Below, piece after piece: positions 54,263 through 64,000 of a DNA stretch of 64,000 bases. The stretch is taken from assembly GCF_024139115.2 (NCBI RefSeq), contig NC_085141.1:397694042-397758041 (forward strand), written 5' to 3'. Made by a program: the position numbers and the translations under genes. Numbering within the stretch: the first letter of the stretch is position 1; every line of letters starts with the position of its first letter. The notes under the pieces are model-generated. The model was not told the DNA's origin. It made no database searches and was given only the letters and a program-made list of their open reading frames with translations. This DNA is from Armigeres subalbatus. Its lineage: Eukaryota > Arthropoda > Insecta > Diptera > Culicidae.

Positions 54263-57200
54263 AATATTCTTTGCTTTTTTATAAATACTACACCAATACT
54301 ACTACAGTATATGACAGTTTTTATTGTACCAATACTTTCAAAGCTTTGTTTTTGGTACTCAACCCACCTTCACCTTAAGGTCAATGAAATTCCTGTTGTG
54401 AAAGTTACAAAGTTACAGAATGTTACAGTCAAAATGATTTTTTTTTCGTTTTCAAAAAGGGGTTAGTAACGGAAGGGTTAAGGACAAGGTTCTAGATCTA
54501 ATCTAATGGTCGCTTATAATGATCGGTCGTTGAAGGGGAAATTAAAAACCACACCACTGATTCTGGCAACTTGTATTGTTATATCGGCGCGGTCAAGTCC
54601 TTATAGTCAGTTGAAAAGTTAGAATGCTAGTATGTAGTAGTAGTAGTGTTTACTATTTTTGTGATTTTTTCTGCAGTGAGCAATGCATTGTTGACAAAAG
54701 AAGCGAGAATTGGTGCCGTATTACTTTGTTTAGCGATGAGATGGATATATGTACAGTGAGATGGAGATCGGAACATTTCCTAATTGTTGCGAACCCAAAA
54801 CAAAAAGTTGTGACATTCTTTGTATTAAGCGTTTTGTATGAAATCTCGCATGCAAACCACTAGAGAATGTTATATTTGTTATGCCAGCTCATTGCATAAT
54901 GGATTTATTTGGTTTCGATCAATACATCTAAACGATTCTCCTTACTCCTTCCTATAGATAATTATCAGATTCATATAACATAAAACGAAGATAATGGTAG
55001 TCTTTTATCACTCATCTCTCATCTGGTATACAGTCCAGATGGCATGCGCGTCAGTCGAATAGAAGCAAGGGCTTGGTGAGAGTTCAATATTTGTGGCTGA
55101 TTTTTATGCAGCTTCAAATGCAACAGCAAACTTTTTTTATGTCATATACATGGTATGAAAACACAAATAGTGATTCAATAATACAATGAGTTCGATACAA
55201 TATGTTTGTATTGTCAGAACTCATAACTTGTTACTTGAGCATCTTGTTTCAAAACGTGGAAACAGTTGATTGAGGAAGGTTCACAATTTGCAGACCTAAG
55301 TTCCGATTTCAGGTTGTTTTTTAATTAAAATTTAATAAAGACAATATGTAAACTCAAACACATGTTTTGAGATTACGAATGAAATAAAATGAAATGTTTT
55401 AAAAACTTGTTTTCAATAACGCATTTATTATTGATAAAGGTTAATCAATAATAAAAACGAAGAGTTTTTCAAGGACTTTTTTCTGAATTTCATTGAATTC
55501 TCCAAGTACTTTTCATGAATTACTTCGAGAATTTCCACAAAACTCCTTTTGAATATCCTAGAATTTCCACGCCACGGAAAATTCTCCAGATTTTTTTCGA
55601 GAATGCTTACGGAAATTCAATTGCGAATTTTCCAGAAAATACCATGTAGTTTCCGAAGCTATCGTCCAAGAATCCACCTGGAAAATCGTTTTAAATTTGT
55701 TGGTAATACCTTCGGAAATTTCCTTAATTCTTAAAAAATCTGAATCCACATGAAAACTCCTCTGTAAATTATAAGGCATTTTATGAGACAGATTGAAACA
55801 GTCGTCGCTATCTACTTTGGCAAATAGTGTATTCGTTTGTTTGGTTAATTCACGCTGAACATTCCAATGGGTGGATCATCACTTACCTAGTTTTTTTTTG
55901 GTTTCTAGAGCTTAAGAACAAAGCTTTTCATACCATTTCCAATACGTGTTGCTAGATTATTCATACTTATTTTCTCTACATAAAATGCTGAAGAAAACAT
56001 TATTAAAACAAATTAAAAGTTAGAAAAATTATTTTGTGTTTGGACATAAGATGTTCACGCAGAATTTACCAAAACAAAACATTAAATTACATGTTATCGG
56101 GCCGCCCGAAACGTCTCAAAAATACCTTATATCCAGTTTTCCGCGAGCTGGGAATTTTCGACGAAATTTCTGATTCATTTCCATTGGACATCATGAAAAG
56201 TTACGAAAAATCTGAAAGAATTAAAGTATTTCTAGGAGAACGAAGTTTCCTGTTTAATTAGATTTTTTTAAAATAAATTCTGAAATAACTTAGGGCAGAT
56301 TTCTCGATAGGCTTCTATATTCTCGATTACATTAAAAGAAGTATTTTGAAATGGAGTCTTAAAAAGAATCTTTTCGAGTTTCCAAATTAAATTACTTGTC
56401 ATAAGACAACACCAATGAAGAAGAAGAATATGAAATTGACTGAAAATATGTATTTAAAGGATGAACCAGTAGAAATGTTCAGTACGAAACGTTCTTAATA
56501 TCGTTCAATAGCCATCGGCGTGGTGAAAATATTATGCGGCGGTCGCCGATTAATTTTCGACGGTGGCGGCGACGTGAGAAAATCACCGGCTGCGGGGCAT
56601 GATGCAGCGGCGCACACAGGTTTTCATCACGAGTATCCAGTGGTACCATACGGTCAATCACACCATACTGCTACACCACACCACACACAATTAGCCTTAC
56701 TAATCTTTCTTTCACTTTCACTTTGTGAAATCTGATTCAGGATTTAAATAACACTCTTCATTTCTTTTCTTCCGCAGCAAAGAAGTGCATAATAAATTCA
56801 ATAAACCCAATTCACTGAAAAAAGCCCACCACGACCGCAACGCACTACATAAAATAATAAAAAATAATAACAATTGAACACTACTAAAGAAGAAAAACAG
56901 TTCATATTCAGCTGATGAACTGTTATTTGTTTTTTCTTCAAAACTATCACGAAATAGTTACAAACAACGCGAACTGCACGCCGACCGACGACCGTTGACA
57001 GACTTGAACGTTCCCATCTGATTTACCTGCCGGAAGGCAACACGAACCGCACGAAGACTCTGAGCGGTGGTTCGTTTGCACGCTTTAATCAACATAGTTT
57101 TGTATACACATAACGGGTATTTCATGAGATAAAATTATTATGTGAATGGTAAATTAACAACAATGGATCTCCCAAGCACCTGCATTTCTCCTTGCTACCA

Positions 57201-58060
57201 TTGTGGTGTCAAATGTTGATTATATGTTAATTGTTCCAGTTGAAATTAGAGGACCGCAAAACCGCGCTAATGAATGAACAGATCTGCCACCGAGATGTTC
57301 GTCAAAGCAGAATAGAAATACAAAACGCATTTGCTCAAAAGAAGCGGCGCTCCCCACAGGAAACGACGCACCGCGCTTTTTCTGCCCGTATACCTGATTC
57401 TTATGGGGAGATAACATTGCTGGCGTTTCCTAAGGTGCGGTTGTTCCTTTCGAATGTGGAACGCCGCGTGGAATCTGTGCAAATGCGCTTTGGAAACATT
57501 ACAACAGCGCGCGGTGTATCGTTTTGACAGCACCCACATATGCGTATAAAAGCGCCGTTGTTTTGATGCGGAGAGGCTAAATGAGATACCTTGATTGATC
57601 CATTTCGATCTCGGAAACTGATTTTATTCGCGTTCGAACTTATAGCGCATCAACGCAGTAGTACATATTGTTTGCAAACAATATGGTGGAAGCACCAGAT
57701 GCAGTAATAAAACTTTGACTAATAGGAGAAACATTGATTTTCAGGAGTAAAGATACCAGCAAAATACAGCAGTTAGCCTTCCAATCTGAAATGAAACCTG
57801 GGCCCCGAAGGTTCACACAAAAAAGCTAAAACTCAACAGCGCAGATACCAAACTGGCAGGATTATTGTTTAGTCGCATGAATCAAATCTCTTAGGCTAGA
57901 GCTAGACCCTTTTTGCTTTATTTTCGAACTGATTGTTCAATTCAATATGAGGAGAATTAGAGAGGAAATGGAGAATTAAAGATTCTACCATCCTTTTTGT
58001 TAATGCTCACAGTATAGCAACTGGAAACGAGACCTTCTGAAGGTTTTTTTTCCAGAACGG
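54263..58060. other. Unassigned 3.8 kb, mainly AT-rich
   Basis: 55470-55760 is a degenerate mix of GAATTTCC/GGAAATT words, a low-complexity texture common in mosquito spacer. 56520-56735 (+) holds a 71-codon frame (HHEYPVVPYGQSHHTATPHH) in a GC-richer patch with no recognised domain. 57231-57527 (+) is a 98-codon Arg-rich frame, likewise unassigned. A TATA block lies at 57545. Confidence 0.4.
57545..57551 (+). promoter_or_regulatory. TATA box in a block shared with the 47.6-kb LTR-like element
   Basis: GTATAAAAGCGCCGTTG here parallels GTATAAAAAGCGCCCGTTG at 47592-47610, and both are preceded by TATGC. It may mark another LTR or promoter of the same family. No element ends were resolved around this copy. 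Confidence 0.4.
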
Positions 58061-58066
58061 TGTCCT

Positions 58067-58192
58067 GCAGGCAGAGTGTATAATTAAGAGTGGCGACGAT
58101 AATGTCAGAATTGGAACAAAATTCATCTGTCATTCATATAAAATTGTGTTCCAAACGAGCAGGAGACCTGTCAATGCGGCACACTCTGCTTG
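58067..58192. mobile_element. Short MITE
   Basis: AGGCAGAGTGTATAATT on the left and GCGGCACACTCTGCTT on the right form an inverted repeat, continued by TGTCAGAATTGGAAC and the complement-like GTTCCAAACG. The target duplication was not resolved. Confidence 0.55.
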
Positions 58193-58454
58193 TAGGATCA
58201 CTCACCGCTTATGGAATTTTTCTTTGCAAATGGCTCAACGTAAAACGGAGCATGTAACGGATCAATAGGTACAAACAGCTCTGAGAAGTGCTGTTGAAAT
58301 TAAAATAGCATTGAGTAGCATTAAAACTTCCTGCAGCATTGTACATACACAGAGAGAAGGGTAACGATGGTAAAGTGAACAGGTGGGGTAAAAGTGGGTA
58401 ACGGGAACGGCTTGTTTATTTATTTTTATTTTTATTTAGAACAACTAGGATTTA

Positions 58455-59900
58455 GCTAGTCGCGCTGCAGCAAGGTACCCGGCAGAACGTGGAACGTTAT
58501 AGACGGAATCGGAGACAGCAGACCCCTTTTCAGGAGAAGAAACGCCGCTTTAGAGGCGGAGGTGAGGGAGATGGAACAGCATGCGTTCTCAAGAAACACG
58601 CAAGTTCTGATAGAACTCAACGCCGTTGCCTGCCACATCGCTATTCAGGTGCTCTTCGTAGTGCTGCCGCCACCTCACGCTCGTTCGTAGAAGGTTCACG
58701 TTCATGTTCTTACACATATCGGGCTGTGGCACGAGGCCCACGTGAACGGTTTTACTTTTCAAAGAACTTTCGCGTTATTAGGTTACAGTTGCTCCGTTCT
58801 TGACGGTCTAGATCTTCGCTGGCGCTTTTTCTTCCGAAAAATCGAGGTGTTGCAGCAACTTCACCATGCTGCATTCTTCTACTCAACTAACTGCTCACAT
58901 TCGCTGAAACATAACATAACAGTCGTTCTTCTCTGGGGACCGCCTAGTGCAGCGGTTGCGCGTCCAATGGTGGATCGAATATCTTTCAGCCATCTTCAAG
59001 AGACGCTGCGCTTATGCTCTTCCGTTGGGAGTGCCACTCCAGCTGCTGCGGTAATTTTGGGCCAGTCACTGTATTGTAGCCGCTCAGTCGTTGGATTCAA
59101 CATTCGCACTGCAGTAAGTGCGGACGCTCGTGTATCAGAGAAGAATTTGGTTGTCGATTTGGTTTTCCGTTCTTGATTAGGTGATTCCATGTGGCCTTGT
59201 GGAATTCTTGGGGAAGAAAGTTTATTACCATCTCGCGGAGGCTGCAAAGTGTATACATCGTTGACTGTTGTCTGGTATAAAGGGTATGAACCACAAATTG
59301 GCAGCTGTTGGGAGAACCATTCATTGTTCACACCGCCATTGACGACGGTGGTGGATGTATTTAACTTCACTCAAGGTGGTGTTAGTTTCCATCGTCGCGA
59401 ACTGACTAGTCATCTCTTCTGCTCCTACAGCCTCACCGCCTTGATCCTCTCACTGCTTATGTTATCAGCGCCATAAATTTTCCACCTTTCGATCGCCATA
59501 TGTTCATTGCAAGAGGCTCTCATCCTTATCCCTGCACAGTGGATACGCGTTTTTAACGGTACTGTTCCATCTCTCGCACTCTCTATTCTCCCAGGCAGCT
59601 TTGCTTCTCATGAAGGTGGGTCTGCTGTCTCGTTTCCGTCTATTGCGTTCTACCTTCCTCCGGTTCTTTGCTGCAGCGCGACTGTCCACACTGCGCCCTT
59701 CTTCTTCCGAATCTGTATGACCTTCGCCGAACCAATTGTATGATTAATAGCGAAGATTACTCCGTAAACGTTCACACCCATTATTGATCCTTCTACACTC
59801 CTCCTGCAACGCTAGATGCCGAATCTGTTGTCTTCAGCACTTGACGAGGATCCTGTGTGCTCCCAATGAGGTTGGAAGATTTGCACTTAAACGAACCGAA
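58455..59900. pseudogene. Scrambled RTE-clade remnants, both orientations
   Basis: 58458-58620 reads as RTE linker on + (QQGTRQ-like start, NVERYRRNRRQQ, FQEKKRRF). From 58645 the same linker continues on the minus strand (complement of CTCTTCGTAGTGCTGC, CGGGCTGTGGCACGAGGC). 59504-59689 (-) is another linker-like piece (RRKVERNRRKRDSRPTF). 59740-59880 (-) resembles the endonuclease region around 22350-22490. 58996-59370 (-) has a 124-codon frame unlike the RTE protein. The pieces are out of order and inverted, so at least two insertions or rearrangements occurred. Confidence 0.75.
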
Positions 59901-60542
59901 CTTTCAGTTCCAAGTTCTACCAGAAATTCGTAGTTTTAAATACTGCCTCATAACCACCTTTGTTGTACTAGCGCCCCTTTAAAAAAGGCGACTAAGGCCT
60001 CATATTTACGACGACAGGGTGGCCGGATACATCGATCAAAATCTATCATGATTCGAACCATTCGTTTGAATCATTTGTGTGACTTTTTAAATTCTTCATT
60101 TTTTGAAAATTGATTTGCCAGGATAAAGGAAAAACTGACTATTTCGTTGACACTTTTCCACTGCTTACAGACATTCAGTATTTAGTCAGACCTACATCTC
60201 GGGAAAATTTTCACTGGACTATGGACTATCTTGAATTCCTGTACACCCAGGTTTTTTTACGATGTTTGATTTTAGTCGATTAGGACCTTAGACTCAATGA
60301 AACAATGAGTGGACCCCACGAAAATATTCACAAAAATTCAGATGATTTACAAAGTCTGTGAAAGTTCAGGTTAGCCAAGAAATTAAAGAATTACTAACGT
60401 GTAAAAACTGGATGTAGTTCGAGATAACCATTTTTGGTCAAGCCTGTGTCTCATGGCATATATTATCGACGTTTGCTGACTTTAAAAATGTTTTTGTGAG
60501 AACAAACGAAAGACAATGTATTTCCTGCATAAGTGGAATATC
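59901..60542. other. Unassigned spacer
   Basis: AT-rich sequence, nothing recognised. Confidence 0.5.
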
Positions 60543-60690
60543 TTCACCTGTCATAAGACGAATTTATTAATATTCCGTTTTAATTCCACCACGTTGAAAC
60601 CTTAAAGATACTTATTTTGACCTCAACTGTAAGGCTGTCTTCAGTGGCTCGTACTTCTGACTCGACTTGAACCAAAAGCGTACCAAACTG
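60543..60690 (-). mobile_element. Second copy of the Penelope-like terminal fragment
   Basis: CTTCACCTGTCATAAGACG, AATTCCACCACGTTGA, TATTTTGACCTCAACTGTAA and GCTGTCTTCAGTGGCTCGTA follow the order at 19390-19535. The CTGAAGAC block is retained on the minus strand (about 60637-60644), but GAAA has become CAAAA, so the hammerhead-like core is damaged here. Confidence 0.6.
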
Positions 60691-60779
60691 GTCTTATAAT
60701 AGGCTATTTTAACTCTTCATAAACATCGTTGTTTGCCTTATTGAATTCTTTTCAGTTCCGTTATTCCCTCGCATTCTTC

Positions 60780-63700
60780 TAATTTACTGTCTTGTTGATT
60801 CACTTACTTATCTTCATTTTTATCGCTCCTTCCCATTCTTTCCTTTCTTTCTCTTTCTTATTTCACAATCTTCATTCTCTTCCTTTTCTTTCTTCTTCAC
60901 CCTCTTACTCTCTTTATTATCTTCATTTTATTCGTTCTCATCTTTCTTTTAATTTTTCTCTTTCTATTAATCCTCTTCGTTTTTATTTTAAGATCTTCAT
61001 TCCCTTCCTTTGTCATTCTCTTCAATATCTTCTTATCTTGAATGAATAATTAATATTCATTTCATTATCTTTCATTCTCTTTAATCAGCCTCTAACCATC
61101 TTTCTTTTTTATTCTTTTCGATGAAGAGTGCCTTCATTCTTTTTGTTCTTTGCATTCTCATTAGTCTCTCCATCTCATCTTCATTCTTTCATTCTCCATT
61201 CTCTATGTTCTGTTGAATATTCCTTTTTTCTTTCTTTTCATTCTTTCTACCCTACTAATTCATGTAAGTTACTTCATTTCCTTTATTTCCTCTATTCTCT
61301 TTATCTCTTTTACTATATCATTAACATCATTACTCTTTGCTTTTGTCGTATTATTTTTCTTCTCTTCATTCTCCCAAATCTATCATTCTCTTCATTATCT
61401 TAATCCTGTTCCTTATTTTCAATTTTCATCACTCTCTTTATTATCTTTATTCTTAACGATCCCTCCATTCTTATTACTTTCGCTATTATCTTTATTATCG
61501 TTGTCTTCTTGAACCTCTATTCTCTTCGTTGTCTCAAATTTCTTCATTCTCTTCAATCTCTTTCGTTCTTTATTCTTTTCTTCTCATTGTTTTATTGCCA
61601 TTATTCTTTCAATTCTCGTGATTCTCTCGTTATCCTTACCCAACAAATATTTTAAGCTAACAAGCTAGTAGTCTTGTAGAAGACTTTATTTGGTTGAATA
61701 ATCGCTCTTTCAGCTTCCAATATTTTGAACATTCTTCATTATATTAACCTTCATTCTATATTTTTCAGTTTTTTGAAGTCATTCTTTTCATATTTTGGAT
61801 TCTTCTCATTCACTTCATTGCCCTCATTCTTTTAATTCTCTTCATTTTCTTCATTTTCTTTTTATTTTCTTCATTTTTCTTATTTCTTCGTTCTCTTCTT
61901 TCTTCATTCTCATTACCCTTAATTCCACCATTCGCTTCATTTTCATTTTCTGTTTATTTATTCTTTTATTATCTCCAATCTTTCAAAGTTCTATTCTTCA
62001 TTCATTTCAGGGATCTTTTTTCAAATGTATTTGATTTTGGAATGTTTGTGCTCTTCTTTCTGATGATGTTCCCAACAGAAAGAATAGATTCCGATTATTT
62101 AGTTGCAAGGTCAGTTGAACGAAATGTGTTGAATAGTAAGAGCATTACAGTCTCTTTATTAAATCCATTCTCTTCAATATCGCCATTCTCTTTTCGTTTT
62201 ATTCCTGCTATTTTTCTCCATATTGTCTCTATGCATTCCGTTCTCTTCTTTCCCTTCATTCTATTTATTCTCCGTATTCCATTCATTGTATCGTTCTCAT
62301 ATTTTTCTTCATCTCTAAAATTTTTCATTCTCTGCATAATCATATTCTCCTCTTTCCTTCATTCTTTCATTTTCACATTAAATGACTTCTTCTGCCTCTT
62401 GTTTTCTTCATTCTCTTTCTCGTTCTCCTCATTTTCTTTATTCTCTCAATTCTATTATTCTCTTCATTCCAACTTTCTCTTAATTCTTATAATTATCTTT
62501 TTCTCTTAATTCTTTTATTTTTCTTCATATTCTTCATTTTTTCATTTCCTTCATTCTCTACATACTCTATTATCTCTATTGTATTCGTTCTCTTCATTCT
62601 CTTTATTCTTTTCAATCTTTTCTTGTCTTCATTGTCTTCTGTCTTTTCATACTCAACATTCTCACCAGTCTCTCTACTATCTCCATTCTCCATTATCACC
62701 ATTCTTTTCGTTTTCTTTATAAATTTTCGTGTCATAGTCTCTATTCTTTTCATTCTTTTCATTTTCTTGATCTTTTCCATTCGTTGATTCCATTCATTCT
62801 GTTTATTCTCTTTATTATACATTCATCTTTATTTCCGTCATTCTCTTCATAGTCCTTATTTTCTTTTCCTATATTTTTCATTTTTTCCTTATCTTGATTC
62901 TCTTCAGTCTTTGTTTTTTTTTCCATTCCTTTTTTTCTGGTCTCCTCATTTTATTTTTCTCTAAATTAGGTCGTTACAAATATTTAATTCACTTTTGTCC
63001 TAGGGGTAATTCAAATATGACATCCTCTTCTTTTGGGATTTCTAGACCCCTCCCCTCTGTCACGCTTTTTGTATACCCAATAATGTATTGTCACAAAATC
63101 TTAGACCCCTCGCCCCTAAAAACCTAATTTTTGAACGACTTTACTGGTCTCCGAAAGGTCAACGGGGGATAATAAAATAAATATCAAAATGAAAAAAATC
63201 AATAAACCTCTCGATTGTTAAAGAATGTTTTGAAAATCCTAAATATTATCCGAATTTTATTTTTTGACCCTCAAAATATTATTTTTTGGCAAAATCTCGA
63301 GGTGGGGAGACAAAATAGATTTTAGATATTTGTATCGGCCTTTTATTATTTCTCTTCATTCTAACGTTCTCTTAATCAATCTATTTTTCTCTTTATTTCT
63401 TTATTTTCTTCATTCTCTTAACTCTATTCATTCACTTATTTTTCATTATTTTTTACTCTCAAATTTCTTCATACCCTTCATTCCTTGTTCTGTTTATTCC
63501 TCCATATATATCCATTCCTTTATTTTCGTGTTCTATTCATTCTCCTCATTCTTATCAACTCTCACATTATTAATATTATTTTCATTCCCTTCATTCTCTA
63601 TATGCTCTTCATTATCTTTATTCTATGATTCTTTATTCTCTTTCTTTTCAATCTTTCATTGTCTTTATTGTCTTCAATCTTTTTATTTTACATTTTCATC

Positions 63701-64000
63701 AGTACATCATTATCTCCATTATTTTTTTTGTCACGTTCCTTTTCTTTTCAATCTTTTTACTCGTTGTTCCATTCTTTCCATTCTCTTGATTCCCTTCTAT
63801 TTTCTTTACTCACTTAATTTTCTATACTCTCATATCATTCTCTTCATTTCTTCACACTCTACATTCCCTTTATTCTCTTTATTCCCTCAAATTTGTTCAT
63901 TCTCTTGATAATCTTCATTCTCTTCATCATTATCTTCATTATCTCATTTATCTTCAGACTCTTTATTTTTTCATTCCCTTCGTTCTCTTCGTTCCCTCAT
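60780..64000. repeat. 3.2-kb polypyrimidine array (TTCATTCTCTT words)
   Basis: The + strand is almost entirely T and C, built from TTCATTCTCTT-like words at irregular spacing, and runs off the right edge. Interruptions are at about 61630-61700, 62040-62160 and the MITE at 62968-63341. Long frames here (for example 214 codons on + at 63264-63908) are Phe/Ser/Leu-rich artefacts of the composition. Confidence 0.95.
62968..63341. mobile_element. MITE, AGGCCGTTACAAAT family (longer copy)
   Basis: The ends AGGTCGTTACAAATATTTAA and AGATATTTGTATCGGCCT are inverted repeats. The interior words TATGACATCCTCTTCTTTTG, GGGATTTCTAGACCCCTC and ATTGTCACAAAATCTTAGAC are familiar from Aedes repeats. The related but internally deleted copy is at 15510-15713. 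It is embedded in the polypyrimidine array. Confidence 0.8.

Noticed and set aside
57231..57527. Possible histone H3-like Arg/Lys-rich frame on +
   Set aside because: Only loose similarity to the H3 tail at the nucleotide level; the protein does not align, and there is no start context or core-fold sequence.
61128..63908. Several 80-214-codon ORFs in the polypyrimidine region
   Set aside because: T/C-rich DNA lacks stop codons by composition. The products are Phe/Ser/Leu strings without domain features.

Overview
This window looks like intergenic or intronic DNA of a culicine mosquito, most likely Aedes. Three things support this. Two full-length copies of a tRNA-derived SINE match what I know of the Aedes Feilai family. 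Jockey-type, RTE-type, CR1/L2-type, LOA/I-type and BEL/Pao retroelements sit side by side. Many short inverted-repeat elements with TA, TTAA or 8-bp target duplications lie in AT-rich spacer. I found no intact host protein-coding gene. The only recognisable host-derived coding sequence is a broken histone H2B. All family assignments come from reading motifs by eye and from general knowledge; no database was searched.

Layout. 1-3830: an ~82-bp satellite with a dimeric higher-order form, interrupted by an inverted-repeat element (535-972), a tRNA-Met-like SINE (2339-2772) and a TA-flanked element (3121-3380). 5617-7090: a diverged ~83-bp relative of that satellite with its own insertions (MITE 5817-6048, Feilai 6460-6756). 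7.1-14.5 kb: mostly unassigned AT-rich DNA with a TTAA MITE, a LOA/I-type tail fragment, and copy 1 of a duplicated intron-containing locus. 14.5-19 kb: a minus-strand non-LTR RT split by a 3.18-kb DNA element whose duplicated target can be read at both ends. 19.7-22.9 kb: a near full-length but broken RTE-clade element. 24.6-26.9 kb: two inverted copies of one MITE. 27.1-33 kb: an RTE RT fragment, then a 5.3-kb minisatellite of ~23 bp, an assembly gap, and a BEL/Pao pol fragment split by Feilai.

34.4-37.7 kb: a CR1/L2-group element with few lesions and a TA-flanked MITE inside its reading frame. 38.6-41.6 kb: a Juan/jockey-type element (minus), directly followed by the H2B pseudogene, itself split by a MITE. 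42.8-44.2 kb: a concentric palindromic element. 45.1-45.8 kb: a hAT-type element with internal TTGGAT repeats. 46.5-48.5 kb: copy 2 of the duplicated locus, split by a TG...CA, 4-bp-TSD insertion that looks like a solo LTR. 49.4-54.3 kb: further MITEs, including a hAT MITE nested in a pogo-like MITE. 58.4-59.9 kb: scrambled RTE remnants. 60.8-64.0 kb: a 3.2-kb polypyrimidine array.

The loci do not work together as a pathway. The value of the window is its layered insertion history: at least nine insertions can be dated relative to their hosts because the empty site, or an uninterrupted frame, can be read from the sequence itself.
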